Positions 1 through 4,960 are shown, counted from the first letter of the stretch. The stretch is DNA of 5,368 bases from Clostridia bacterium (GCA_003246805.1 QKDG01000192.1:1-5368), one strand, 5' to 3'. The notes: generated by a model not told the origin, from the letters alone. Numbers and translations are program-made.

Positions 1-2
1 AA

Positions 3-35
3 AATAAGGACAAAGGAATAGGAGTTGAGTATTAA
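3..35 (+). CDS. Possible C-terminal tail of an upstream gene (partial)
   Basis: The frame starting at base 3 is open from the left edge and would end with residues NKDKGIGVEY and a TAA at 33-35, directly against the ATG at 36. The other two plus frames stop earlier (TAA at 5-7 and TAG at 19-21). Ten residues are too few to identify a family. The only support is the abutting stop and start, which is common in tightly packed conjugation operons. It could equally be chance or untranslated leader. Confidence 0.22.
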   Translation, partial: NKDKGIGVEY

Positions 36-410
36 ATGGGATTTGAAATATGGAATAATGAGATTAAGCACAGGAATTTACAGATTGAGATTTTGCGACT
101 GATAGTCAAGGGGGAATGGAAACCTGATGAAAAGATACCAGTACCAAAGGATTTATACCATTTTTTTGATGGTAGGTATTCTTACGGAATTATCAGGATC
201 GCAATTGAGCTACTTATTGAGGATGATTGCCTTTATGCCATTAATGGCAAGGGCATTTATGTATCCCCAAATGCAGAACTGGTTTATAGCAAAATTGTTG
301 AGCAGGTGCTGTATAAGATAAAGCAAGATGTGGAGATTCTTGCAAAACTAAACACATTTAAAAACGAGGTTATCAGGGTGGTGGATGAAGCTTATGATAA
401 TAATAATTAG
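36..410 (+). CDS. Small GntR/YtrA-like winged-helix transcriptional regulator
   Basis: This 124-residue protein is probably a DNA-binding repressor for the element. Residues 10-78 follow the GntR winged-helix pattern: a first helix ending in VKGEWKPDEKIP (24-35), matching the family's 'G.l.pGdkLPs' turn, a helix-turn-helix region at about 38-62, and the wing YAINGKGIYV (67-76). The tail of about 45 residues is a single amphipathic helical stretch. It is too short for a FadR or HutC effector domain and fits the YtrA-type dimerisation tail, a subfamily usually about 120-130 residues long. The ATG has AGGAG at 20-24, 11 bases away. The coupling-ATPase gene begins 14 bases downstream, so the two are probably co-transcribed and this protein may control the transfer genes. 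The second half of the HTH (DGRYSYGIIRIAIE) departs from consensus, so its operator is unpredictable. I see no convincing operator or promoter in the 35 bases before it. Confidence 0.7.
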   Translation: MGFEIWNNEIKHRNLQIEILRLIVKGEWKPDEKIPVPKDLYHFFDGRYSYGIIRIAIELLIEDDCLYAINGKGIYVSPNAELVYSKIVEQVLYKIKQDVEILAKLNTFKNEVIRVVDEAYDNNN

Positions 411-424
411 CAAGGGGTGATAGC

Positions 425-1141
425 ATGAAGCTGTGGAAAATAGTGCTGATAGCCTTAGAGATTAGTCTGTGCTTGATTTGCGGAGTATTCATCGGAACTT
501 CCTTTTCAATGTTTTTATCAAAGCAGAGCAGCAAAATTGTGTTGTATGACTATAACTTCTGCATTGACAGAATAAAGACAGACAAGCAGACGTTAATGCT
601 TTGTGTAATATTTGCAGGGCTGTTGATGATAATGATTTATGTGCTTTATGATGTAACACCCGATATAAAAATACCAAGGCCGTCAGGCCAATATCAGTAT
701 GGCAGTTCGTGGTGGATGACAAAGCGAGATTTTAAAAAGGAATATGCAAAAAATTCAATCAATCACAAGCTTGCAGTTTTTGATTATCTTATTAAGACAG
801 GCTATGACGATTTACCCTTGAAGCTTAGAAAACACAAGTTAAGCCAAGTCATTAAAAATCTGTTTCTAAGCTCACTTTTATCATTAAAGCTTAAAAGCAA
901 ATCGCTTTCCTGTTTGAATGTTCAGCCCTTTGAGAGTGGCGGGCTTGTTGTGGCTTATGAAAAAGACAATAAAAAGGAGCATTTCTATTATGTTCTTGAT
1001 GATACCCATACGCTGATTATCGGAGCAACAAGGTGTGGAAAGACAAGGTGCCTTGTTATCCCCAGTCAATATGCAATCTGGCTCTCGCAGGGGAGTCACT
1101 TTTTATTACCGACCCAAAAGGTGAGCTGTTTTTGTATTTAA
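425..1141 (+). CDS. N-terminal fragment of the coupling ATPase (as read without correction)
   Basis: Reading from the ATG at 425 gives 238 residues. The site AGGGGTGAT (413-421) lies just upstream and supports this start. The fragment carries both membrane helices, the basic linker and the complete Walker A motif, with lysine 206. The last 25 or so residues (from SQYAIWLSQG) are out-of-frame translation with no resemblance to the family. If made, the product would be a membrane stub able at most to bind nucleotide partially, because the DPKGEL segment, the Walker B region and the all-alpha domain are missing. It might interfere with an intact homologue, but that is speculation. Confidence 0.6.
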   Translation: MKLWKIVLIALEISLCLICGVFIGTSFSMFLSKQSSKIVLYDYNFCIDRIKTDKQTLMLCVIFAGLLMIMIYVLYDVTPDIKIPRPSGQYQYGSSWWMTKRDFKKEYAKNSINHKLAVFDYLIKTGYDDLPLKLRKHKLSQVIKNLFLSSLLSLKLKSKSLSCLNVQPFESGGLVVAYEKDNKKEHFYYVLDDTHTLIIGATRCGKTRCLVIPSQYAIWLSQGSHFLLPTQKVSCFCI

Positions 1142-2427
1142 AAAACTTCCTTGAAAAGCTTGATTACAACATTATTGTAATTGATTTTAAAAATATGTCA
1201 AAAAGCATGAGCTATAATCTGTTGCAACCGATAATAGATAAGTTTAAGGCCGGTGAAACTAATAAAGCGATTCAGCTTTGCCGTGATATTGCCAATATCC
1301 TGGTGGGTGAAAAATCTGACCATACTGAGCCTATCTGGCATAACGGACAGCTTGCTGTTGTTGCGGCTGCAATTATCGCAACAGTTTTTGACAATATGGA
1401 TAAGCCACAAAATCAAAATCTTACATACGTTTATGAGTTTATCACAAGAATGTGTGCTGAACGAAAGGGCCAGCCTATGCTATTGCAGGAGTATCTTGAA
1501 GCTGTTGGTGAAAGCCATCCGGCAAATATTCTGCTTGCTCAGGCAAACGTGGCGCCATCTAAAACAAGGGGAAGCTTTTATACCTCTGCCGCCACTACCC
1601 TGTCGCTTTATACAGACCGTGAACTGTATCATATCATGAAGAAAAGTGATTTTAATCTTATTGACATAGCAACAAAGAAAACAGCAATGTTTGTTATTCT
1701 GCCGGATGAAAAAACAACCTTTCATCCGGCAGCAACAATAATAGTATCTCAGCTTTATGAACAGCTTATTGAATATTCAGATGTTAAGCTCGGCACAGGC
1801 AGATTGCCACGCCGGGTTAATTTTATGCTTGAAGAATTCGGTAACTTTTCAACCATAAAGGACTTTGATACAAAGCTGACAGTAGGAGGTGGCAGAGGAA
1901 TACGTTTTAACTTATTTGTACAGTCTTTAGAACAGCTTAAAATCAAGTATGAGGATAAGGTGGCAGAAACAATAAAGGGCAACTGCCAGACCTGGGTGTA
2001 TCTGCTTGCGAACGAAAGAAATACAAAGGATGAAATTGTGCATAAGCTTGGCAGCTATACGACTTCAAGCTATTCATTATCATCCTCAAAGCACTCTAAT
2101 GGCTCAGCAAGTATGCAGCTAATCAAGAGAGAGCTTTTGACGACGGAAGAAATCGGCAGGATTAAAAGGCCATATCAGCTTTTAATGGGGAACAGTGGGC
2201 AGAAGGTTTGTTTTGCCCCTGATTTGAGCAAGTATTCCTTAAATGCAATGCTCGGGCTTGGAAATGTTAAGCACAATGAAAGCGTGAGAGAATTCCGTGA
2301 GAAAAACAGGGCCGTATATAACGATGTTTCACAGCCTGTTGTTATGGACGGTATATGGACACATATGGATAATTTTTGCGAAGAGCAATATAAAATTCAC
2401 GAAGAAATGGATGGTATTTATGTTTAA
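1033..2427 (+). CDS. C-terminal fragment of the coupling ATPase
   Basis: This frame stays open from about the frameshift to TAA at 2425-2427 and carries most of the ATPase domain: ALAGESLFITDPKGELF, an all-alpha-like insert around KPQNQNLTYVYEFI, RVNFMLEEFGNF, the GGRGIRFNLFVQSLEQL segment and the SYTTSSYSL tail. The first possible start is a GTG at 1033, inside the Walker A codons of the other frame, with no ribosome-binding site before it. The first ten residues (MWKDKVPCYP) are out of frame and meaningless. It is therefore best read as the 3' part of one gene, not a separate gene. The Walker B acidic pair is EE where most VirD4 proteins have DE; the second glutamate, expected to be catalytic, is kept. 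Confidence 0.75.
   Translation: MWKDKVPCYPQSICNLALAGESLFITDPKGELFLYLKNFLEKLDYNIIVIDFKNMSKSMSYNLLQPIIDKFKAGETNKAIQLCRDIANILVGEKSDHTEPIWHNGQLAVVAAAIIATVFDNMDKPQNQNLTYVYEFITRMCAERKGQPMLLQEYLEAVGESHPANILLAQANVAPSKTRGSFYTSAATTLSLYTDRELYHIMKKSDFNLIDIATKKTAMFVILPDEKTTFHPAATIIVSQLYEQLIEYSDVKLGTGRLPRRVNFMLEEFGNFSTIKDFDTKLTVGGGRGIRFNLFVQSLEQLKIKYEDKVAETIKGNCQTWVYLLANERNTKDEIVHKLGSYTTSSYSLSSSKHSNGSASMQLIKRELLTTEEIGRIKRPYQLLMGNSGQKVCFAPDLSKYSLNAMLGLGNVKHNESVREFREKNRAVYNDVSQPVVMDGIWTHMDNFCEEQYKIHEEMDGIYV
1060..1063 (+). other. Frameshift point: C run one base short in the coupling ATPase gene
   Basis: Four Cs lie where five would keep the frame. The upstream frame reads ATC CCC AGT. Shifting back one base after CCC gives CCC CAG TCA, encoding P-Q-S, which continues the family sequence. 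Because base 1060 is also C, a proline tRNA could re-pair perfectly one base back. A -1 slip would therefore make exactly the expected protein, although no canonical X-XXY-YYZ heptamer or obvious downstream stimulator is present. Confidence 0.8.
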
Positions 2428-2743
2428 GATTAAAAGATTAATTATTAATGCTTATATTATTTTTGTTTCAATTATTTGTTTTTCAATTTCTGCATCGGCT
2501 ATAAGCAATTCAAAGCTTGCGACAGGAACAAGAAAGCTGATTGAGGATATTACAACCTGGCTCACAGTACTGGCTATCCCTGTTACTGTGGGCATTATTA
2601 TTTACTGCTTTATCCGAAAGGGTGCCGCAGATGAGCAGGACCAGAAAATGTGGCAGAAAAGAATTGTCACATCCTTGGTTTGTGGTATCGGTGCAATACT
2701 GGCCGCATCACTAGTAAATGTTTTAACAGGTTACTTTATGTAA
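2420..2743 (+). CDS. Secreted two-helix VirB2/TrbC-like pilin candidate
   Basis: This 107-residue protein has a clear signal peptide: a basic start (MFKIKR), a hydrophobic core and SASA at 24-27, with likely cleavage after A27. The mature 80 residues have two hydrophobic helices (about 44-65 and 82-103) separated by a polar loop (RKGAADEQDQKMWQKR). This is the architecture of VirB2/TrbC conjugative pilins, and mature length fits. The identification rests on topology and context; I see no catalytic or binding motif. ATG 2420 overlaps the coupling-ATPase stop by eight bases, and GGATGG at 2409-2414 can serve as a weak ribosome-binding site, suggesting translational coupling. ATG 2411 (MVFMFKIKR) is an alternative. 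Farther upstream starts lie inside the ATPase gene and would add a non-signal-like extension. The second half resembles the protein at 4316-4528. Confidence 0.72.
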   Translation: MFKIKRLIINAYIIFVSIICFSISASAISNSKLATGTRKLIEDITTWLTVLAIPVTVGIIIYCFIRKGAADEQDQKMWQKRIVTSLVCGIGAILAASLVNVLTGYFM

Positions 2744-2772
2744 TCAATATTAATTTTGAAGGAGAATGTAAA

Positions 2773-3027
2773 ATGAAAGGTTTAATGAAAAAGGCTAAAT
2801 CAATGGTTTTTGCAATAGGCTATAAGCTGTTGCAGACAAGGGAGAATATTCATGAGGGAAAAGCTGTTCTGCTAAATAATTCAGGCGAAGGCTTTATTGA
2901 CACAGTTATCAAGATAATTATTGCAATTGTTATCGGTGGCATATTACTTGCTGGTTTGATACTGCTGATGAATGACACTGTTTTCCCGACATTAGAGCAA
3001 AAAGTAACTGATTTTTTTAATATGTAA
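2773..3027 (+). CDS. Small single-helix membrane protein, DUF6133-like
   Basis: An 84-residue protein with a basic amphipathic N-terminus (1-30), the segment NNSGEGFIDTVIK (35-47), one hydrophobic helix (about 45-66) and a short tail, NDTVFPTLEQKVTDFFN. The GEGF(I/V)DT-helix-NDTV-P pattern matches small proteins I recall as DUF6133 in clostridial conjugative elements, usually next to pilin-like and VirB6-like genes. Its biochemical role is unknown. The shape, a basic leader then a glycine before one long helix, recalls class III (Flp) prepilins, although the glutamate at +5 is replaced by aspartate. AAGGAGA (2759-2765) lies eight bases before ATG 2773, which rules out the longer reading starting inside the previous gene. 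The gap from the previous gene is 29 bases. Confidence 0.7.
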   Translation: MKGLMKKAKSMVFAIGYKLLQTRENIHEGKAVLLNNSGEGFIDTVIKIIIAIVIGGILLAGLILLMNDTVFPTLEQKVTDFFNM

Positions 3028-3028
3028 A

Positions 3029-3032
3029 GGAG
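3029..3032 (+). promoter_or_regulatory. Ribosome-binding site deciding the spoVG start
   Basis: GGAG here, within AAAGGAGA, is only two bases from the in-frame ATG at 3035 but eight bases from the ATG at 3041. The second ATG is therefore the better start and drops two residues (MN). The site also overlaps the stop codon of the preceding gene (TAA 3025-3027) within a few bases, so translation may be coupled. Confidence 0.65.
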
Positions 3033-3040
3033 AAATGAAT

Positions 3041-3367
3041 ATGAAAGTTAATGCAACAATAAACAGCTTATGCAACCATAAAACTTTAAAAGCAACAGCA
3101 CAGTTAACCTTTGACAACTGCTTTGTAGTAAAGGGCTTGAAGGTTTTCGAGGGGGAAAAGGGCTTGTATGTTGGTATGCCAAATGAAAGGCTACCAATCA
3201 GAGGTGAGCACGAAAAGTTTGAGTACAAGGATACTGCTTTCCCTATTACTAAGGAAGCAAGAGATTCTATTGTAAAAATAGTTCTTGATGCCTATGAGCT
3301 TGCTAAGGAAAAGGCAAAGGAGATTGATATCGGTAGTGAAGAAGACAGTGAGGAAGCGCAGATGTAA
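3041..3367 (+). CDS. spoVG: SpoVG family nucleic-acid-binding regulator
   Basis: SpoVG proteins are small dimeric regulators first found in Bacillus sporulation and septation; in several Firmicutes they bind DNA and RNA. This 108-residue copy matches along most of its length: MKVNATINS (1-9), a beta strand with TAQLTFDNCFVVKGLKVFEG (19-38), GLYVGMPNER (42-51) and the helix start FPITKEARDSI. Its relatives read DN.FVV...V..G..GLFVAMP.KR and HPI....R..I. Differences from the chromosomal type are a longer loop after MPNER and an acidic tail (DIGSEEDSEEAQM); Bacillus SpoVG is about 97 residues. The position inside a transfer operon suggests an element-encoded regulator rather than the host housekeeping copy. 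Which genes or RNAs it binds cannot be read from the sequence. Its stop codon lies inside the terminator hairpin described separately. Confidence 0.85.
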   Translation: MKVNATINSLCNHKTLKATAQLTFDNCFVVKGLKVFEGEKGLYVGMPNERLPIRGEHEKFEYKDTAFPITKEARDSIVKIVLDAYELAKEKAKEIDIGSEEDSEEAQM

Positions 3368-3394
3368 GGCAATTTGCCTTGCATCTGTTTTTTT
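3359..3394 (+). terminator. Strong intrinsic terminator overlapping the spoVG stop codon
   Basis: Bases 3359-3371 pair with 3375-3387 in a 13-bp stem (12 Watson-Crick pairs and one T-G wobble at 3365/3381) closed by a three-base loop, followed by seven Ts (3388-3394). This is textbook intrinsic-terminator geometry on the plus strand. The left arm includes the last codons and TAA (3365-3367) of spoVG. The next gene lies only 16 bases beyond the T run, with no room for a separate promoter, so some read-through is required or an upstream internal promoter feeds it. It may act as an attenuator that sets the ratio of upstream to downstream transfer proteins. Confidence 0.9.
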
Positions 3395-3395
3395 G

Positions 3396-3405
3396 AGGGG
3401 GTGAT
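3396..3405 (+). promoter_or_regulatory. Ribosome-binding site for the GTG-started VirB6-like gene
   Basis: AGGGGGTGAT is strongly complementary to the 16S rRNA 3' end and sits five to nine bases before GTG 3411, depending on the core used. An in-frame TAA at 3408-3410 touches the GTG, so no earlier start is possible. The site begins two bases after the terminator T run, so any transcript ending at the terminator excludes it. Confidence 0.75.
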
Positions 3406-3410
3406 TTTAA

Positions 3411-4301
3411 GTGGGAGTAATTGCAATTATTATTCTAGTTGCAATTTTAAATCTGGTTTTAATTTCTACGTTGCCTGCAATCGGGCAGAGCGTAGTAGGT
3501 TTATCATCGGATGCTTTTAATGTTGTCGGGTTTTTGGATAGCAAACTAAATACAAATTTAAGCTCAGGCTTATCATCTGTTATTACAAGTGTAGCTGTAT
3601 CCTTGCTTTGCTTAGGGTTTTTAAAAAAAGGGTTTGAAACATATATCGCCTATACGGATGGTGACCCTGATTCAAATCCTTTGCAGCTGTTGACCTTGTT
3701 CTGCAAGGCTATTGCAATACTTTTTGGGTTTGACGCAATATATAACTGGATGACGGTCATAATTCAAAACATATGTGCGCAAGCCTTGTCAACTATCAGA
3801 ATATCAACGAATACAGACTGGACAAGCTTTACAAATTCCTTTTTATGCGGAGATGACGGAGCTAATTTGCTTGGGGGGATATTGGCTTTGATTTTTGCTG
3901 TTCTCTATTTTATTACATATTTTAGTGTGATAAAAAGTGGTGTTGAAATATTTGTTTTAAAAATAGGTATGCCACTTGCCTGTATTGGCTTATTAAATGC
4001 TGATAAGGGTATTTTTAAAAACTATATGATGTCGTTCACAAAGGCGTTTGTCACTATACTTGTTAAAATAATTCTGTTGCAGATAGGTTTTAGTGTAATA
4101 ACTGTTAGCTCAGCGAGTGGTGGGACAAATGGAGCTGATTTTTTTACTAACTGCTTTGGGCTTATTGTGGGCATTGCCTGCACTTCACTTTCCCTCAGCA
4201 CGCCTAAGCTGCTTGCGGAATTTATGATACCATCCTCCGGCGGGGGGAATTTTTCAAGCAAGGCATATTATGCTATCAATATGCTAAGAAAAGTAAAGTA
4301 A
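3411..4301 (+). CDS. VirB6/TrbL-like polytopic conjugal transfer protein (CD1112-like)
   Basis: This 296-residue integral membrane protein would form part of the inner-membrane channel of the conjugation machine. About seven hydrophobic segments can be seen (near 3-24, 54-72, 92-114, 152-173, 176-196, 211-233 and 247-266), as in VirB6/TrbL proteins. The loop ETYIAYTDGDPDSNPLQLL (76-94) resembles the TDGDPD signature I recall from the CD1112 group of clostridial elements, and length (about 290) also fits. The C-terminus has PKLLAEFM, then a glycine-rich SGGGN stretch and a basic end. The start is GTG; an in-frame stop immediately upstream leaves no alternative. It follows a terminator-like hairpin, and the next gene starts 14 bases downstream. 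Identification is by topology, signature and gene order; the exact subfamily is less certain than the VirB6/TrbL class. Confidence 0.82.
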   Translation: MGVIAIIILVAILNLVLISTLPAIGQSVVGLSSDAFNVVGFLDSKLNTNLSSGLSSVITSVAVSLLCLGFLKKGFETYIAYTDGDPDSNPLQLLTLFCKAIAILFGFDAIYNWMTVIIQNICAQALSTIRISTNTDWTSFTNSFLCGDDGANLLGGILALIFAVLYFITYFSVIKSGVEIFVLKIGMPLACIGLLNADKGIFKNYMMSFTKAFVTILVKIILLQIGFSVITVSSASGGTNGADFFTNCFGLIVGIACTSLSLSTPKLLAEFMIPSSGGGNFSSKAYYAINMLRKVK

Positions 4302-4307
4302 AAGGGG
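4302..4307 (+). promoter_or_regulatory. Ribosome-binding site selecting ATG 4316
   Basis: AAGGGG lies eight bases before ATG 4316 but only two before the in-frame TTG at 4310, so the ATG is the probable start. The site directly follows the stop codon of the VirB6-like gene (4299-4301). Confidence 0.65.
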
Positions 4308-4315
4308 TTTTGTTA

Positions 4316-4528
4316 ATGAGCGAGATTGACAGCGTTACAAACTTGTTAATTGGTTTAACTGCAATCGGTTGCGCAGCAAGGATACTTATATTATTCATTA
4401 AAATGCAGATATCCGAGCCGGAAGAAATTAATGAGAGCAAAGGCAGAATTAAAAACGCAGCTGTTTTTTTAGCAATAGCACTTTCTGTTTTTTCTCTCAA
4501 ATCAATACTTGTTGGATATTTTGGATAA
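4316..4528 (+). CDS. Small two-helix membrane protein, pilin-like topology
   Basis: A 70-residue protein with helix one at about 8-31, a charged loop (KMQISEPEEINESKGR, about 31-46) and helix two at about 47-66, ending in LVGYFG. No signal peptide precedes the first helix. I cannot assign a named family with confidence. The helix-loop-helix form resembles VirB2/TrbC or small accessory transfer proteins. It aligns without gaps to the second part of the protein at 2420-2743: FI(K/R), then 15 residues, then RI, then 22 residues, then GYF in both, which suggests common ancestry. It sits between the VirB6-like and PrgI-like genes, with 14 and 12 base gaps, so it is part of the same translation unit series. 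TTG 4310 is an unlikely alternative start because of spacing. Confidence 0.72.
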   Translation: MSEIDSVTNLLIGLTAIGCAARILILFIKMQISEPEEINESKGRIKNAAVFLAIALSVFSLKSILVGYFG

Positions 4529-4540
4529 AAGGGGGTTTTT

Positions 4541-4873
4541 ATGAAGTCTAACAAATGCTATGTTCCGCTTGATATACAGCTTCACAGTGACTTTTTCTCA
4601 GGCTTTGGGAAAAAGGAGTTTTCAAGAGCAATAATAGGCATAATCGCAGGGCTGATAATTTCATTGATAATTAATATGTTTATTAATCAGACAATTGTTT
4701 TAATCGTAATGATAGCAGTTTTTATCTCAATCAGCTTTTCACTTAATGTTCGTGACAGGATAACAAATTTCTCTTTCATTGATGAGATAATCAACATTAT
4801 TCGTGTGATGAAAATGCAAAAGTATTACCCGTATAAATACTTAGAAGAATTTGACTTAAACAGCAAATCATAG
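4541..4873 (+). CDS. PrgI-like (VirB3-like) conjugation membrane protein
   Basis: This 110-residue protein has a polar N-terminus with YVPLDIQLHSDFFSGFGKKEF (7-27), two adjacent hydrophobic helices (about 28-47 and 50-70) and a cytoplasmic-type C-terminus rich in K, Y and charged residues (MKMQKYYPYKY, 90-100). The VPxDI start, a GxxKKxF segment and a helical hairpin fit PrgI-family proteins, the Gram-positive counterparts of VirB3, which normally precede and work with the VirB4 ATPase. A VirB4 gene is therefore expected downstream of the window. Five to nine bases before ATG 4541 is a G-rich site (AAAAGGGGG, 4527-4535). The family call rests on a short N-terminal pattern and topology, so a different small transfer protein is possible. 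Confidence 0.68.
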   Translation: MKSNKCYVPLDIQLHSDFFSGFGKKEFSRAIIGIIAGLIISLIINMFINQTIVLIVMIAVFISISFSLNVRDRITNFSFIDEIINIIRVMKMQKYYPYKYLEEFDLNSKS

Positions 4874-4944
4874 TTTTTTATAGCAAAGGAGTGCGGGGGC
4901 GACCACAAAGCCCCCGTTAATACTCCATTTTGCTCTATAAAAAA
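4874..4944 (+). other. Large imperfect hairpin filling the intergenic gap
   Basis: The two arms pair in four blocks: 4874-4883 with 4935-4944 (10 bp, A/T-rich), 4884-4887 with 4929-4932 (4 bp), 4888-4892 with 4922-4926 (5 bp), and 4894-4900 with 4910-4916 (7 bp, CGGGGGC/GCCCCCG). They leave a nine-base loop, GACCACAAA. The total is 26 pairs with two small bulges and one asymmetric internal loop. It starts directly after the stop codon of the PrgI-like gene (4871-4873) and ends two bases before the AAGGAGG site of the next gene. No T run follows on either strand, so it is not a simple terminator. It may be an mRNA processing, stability or translation-control element, or a small inserted repeat. 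I do not recognise a known RNA family. Confidence 0.7.
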
Positions 4945-4946
4945 AT

Positions 4947-4953
4947 AAGGAGG
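4947..4953 (+). promoter_or_regulatory. Ribosome-binding site selecting a TTG start
   Basis: AAGGAGG is a near-perfect Shine-Dalgarno site, seven bases before TTG 4961. The ATG at 4954 touches this site, is in another frame and stops after eight codons. An in-frame TGA at 4955-4957 rules out any earlier start for the long frame. TTG 4961 is therefore the supported start of the last gene. Confidence 0.75.
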
Positions 4954-4960
4954 ATGAAGT

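Larger units (their letters stand above)
425..2427 (+). pseudogene. VirD4/TraG-type conjugative coupling ATPase, split by a one-base frameshift
   Basis: The intact product would be a membrane-anchored hexameric ATPase linking the relaxosome to the type IV secretion channel. Joining the two frames gives a 667-residue protein with family features in order: two N-terminal membrane helices (about 4-30 and 56-76), the YGSSWWMTKRD segment (92-102), Walker A GATRCGKTR (200-208), DPKGEL (230-235), Walker B-like MLEEFGN (468-474) and a C-terminal SYTTSSYSLSSS segment. It most resembles the VirD4-like CD1115 group of clostridial elements. The frame changes at 1060-1063, where CCCC stands in place of an expected CCCCC. 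Adding one C gives VIPQSICNLALAGES, which matches relatives, while the sequence as written stops at 1141. It could be a true mutation, a homopolymer sequencing error or, less likely, a recoding site. Identity is sure; functional state is not. Confidence 0.88.

Noticed and set aside
489..722. Minus-strand open frames here and at 884-1099, 1198-1416, 1480-1725, 1755-1982, 2992-3228, 4022-4261, 4276-4554 and 5083-5337
   Set aside because: Each lies opposite, or almost wholly opposite, a supported plus-strand gene. None shows a ribosome site, a family motif or a sensible start context.
1033..1062. GTG at 1033 as the start of an independent gene
   Set aside because: No ribosome site precedes it, its first ten residues match nothing in the family, and the true continuation begins only at about 1063 after the frame change.
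1253..1639. 128-residue open frame inside the coupling ATPase gene
   Set aside because: It lies fully within the conserved ATPase reading frame, has no ribosome site and a low-complexity, cysteine- and leucine-rich composition typical of out-of-frame translation.
2297..2419. Longer N-terminus for the pilin-like protein
   Set aside because: These codons overlap the conserved end of the ATPase gene and would bury the signal peptide in the middle of the protein; starts at 2411 or 2420 fit far better.
2650..2772. Longer N-terminus for the DUF6133-like protein
   Set aside because: The extension reads out of frame through the pilin-like gene, while AAGGAGA is ideally spaced from ATG 2773.
3111..3139. 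TTGACA at 3111-3116 as a -35 promoter box within spoVG
   Set aside because: It encodes part of the conserved TFDN segment, and no -10-like hexamer lies about 17 bases downstream (GGCTTG there).
4874..4944. Reading the long hairpin as an intrinsic terminator
   Set aside because: There is no T run after the right arm on the plus strand or after the corresponding arm on the minus strand; the GC tip is followed by a mixed A/T sequence.
4874..4944. Reading the hairpin as a transposon end pair or MITE
   Set aside because: The arms are inverted repeats, but I found no convincing target-site duplication at the borders and no second copy in the window. It remains possible but unsupported.
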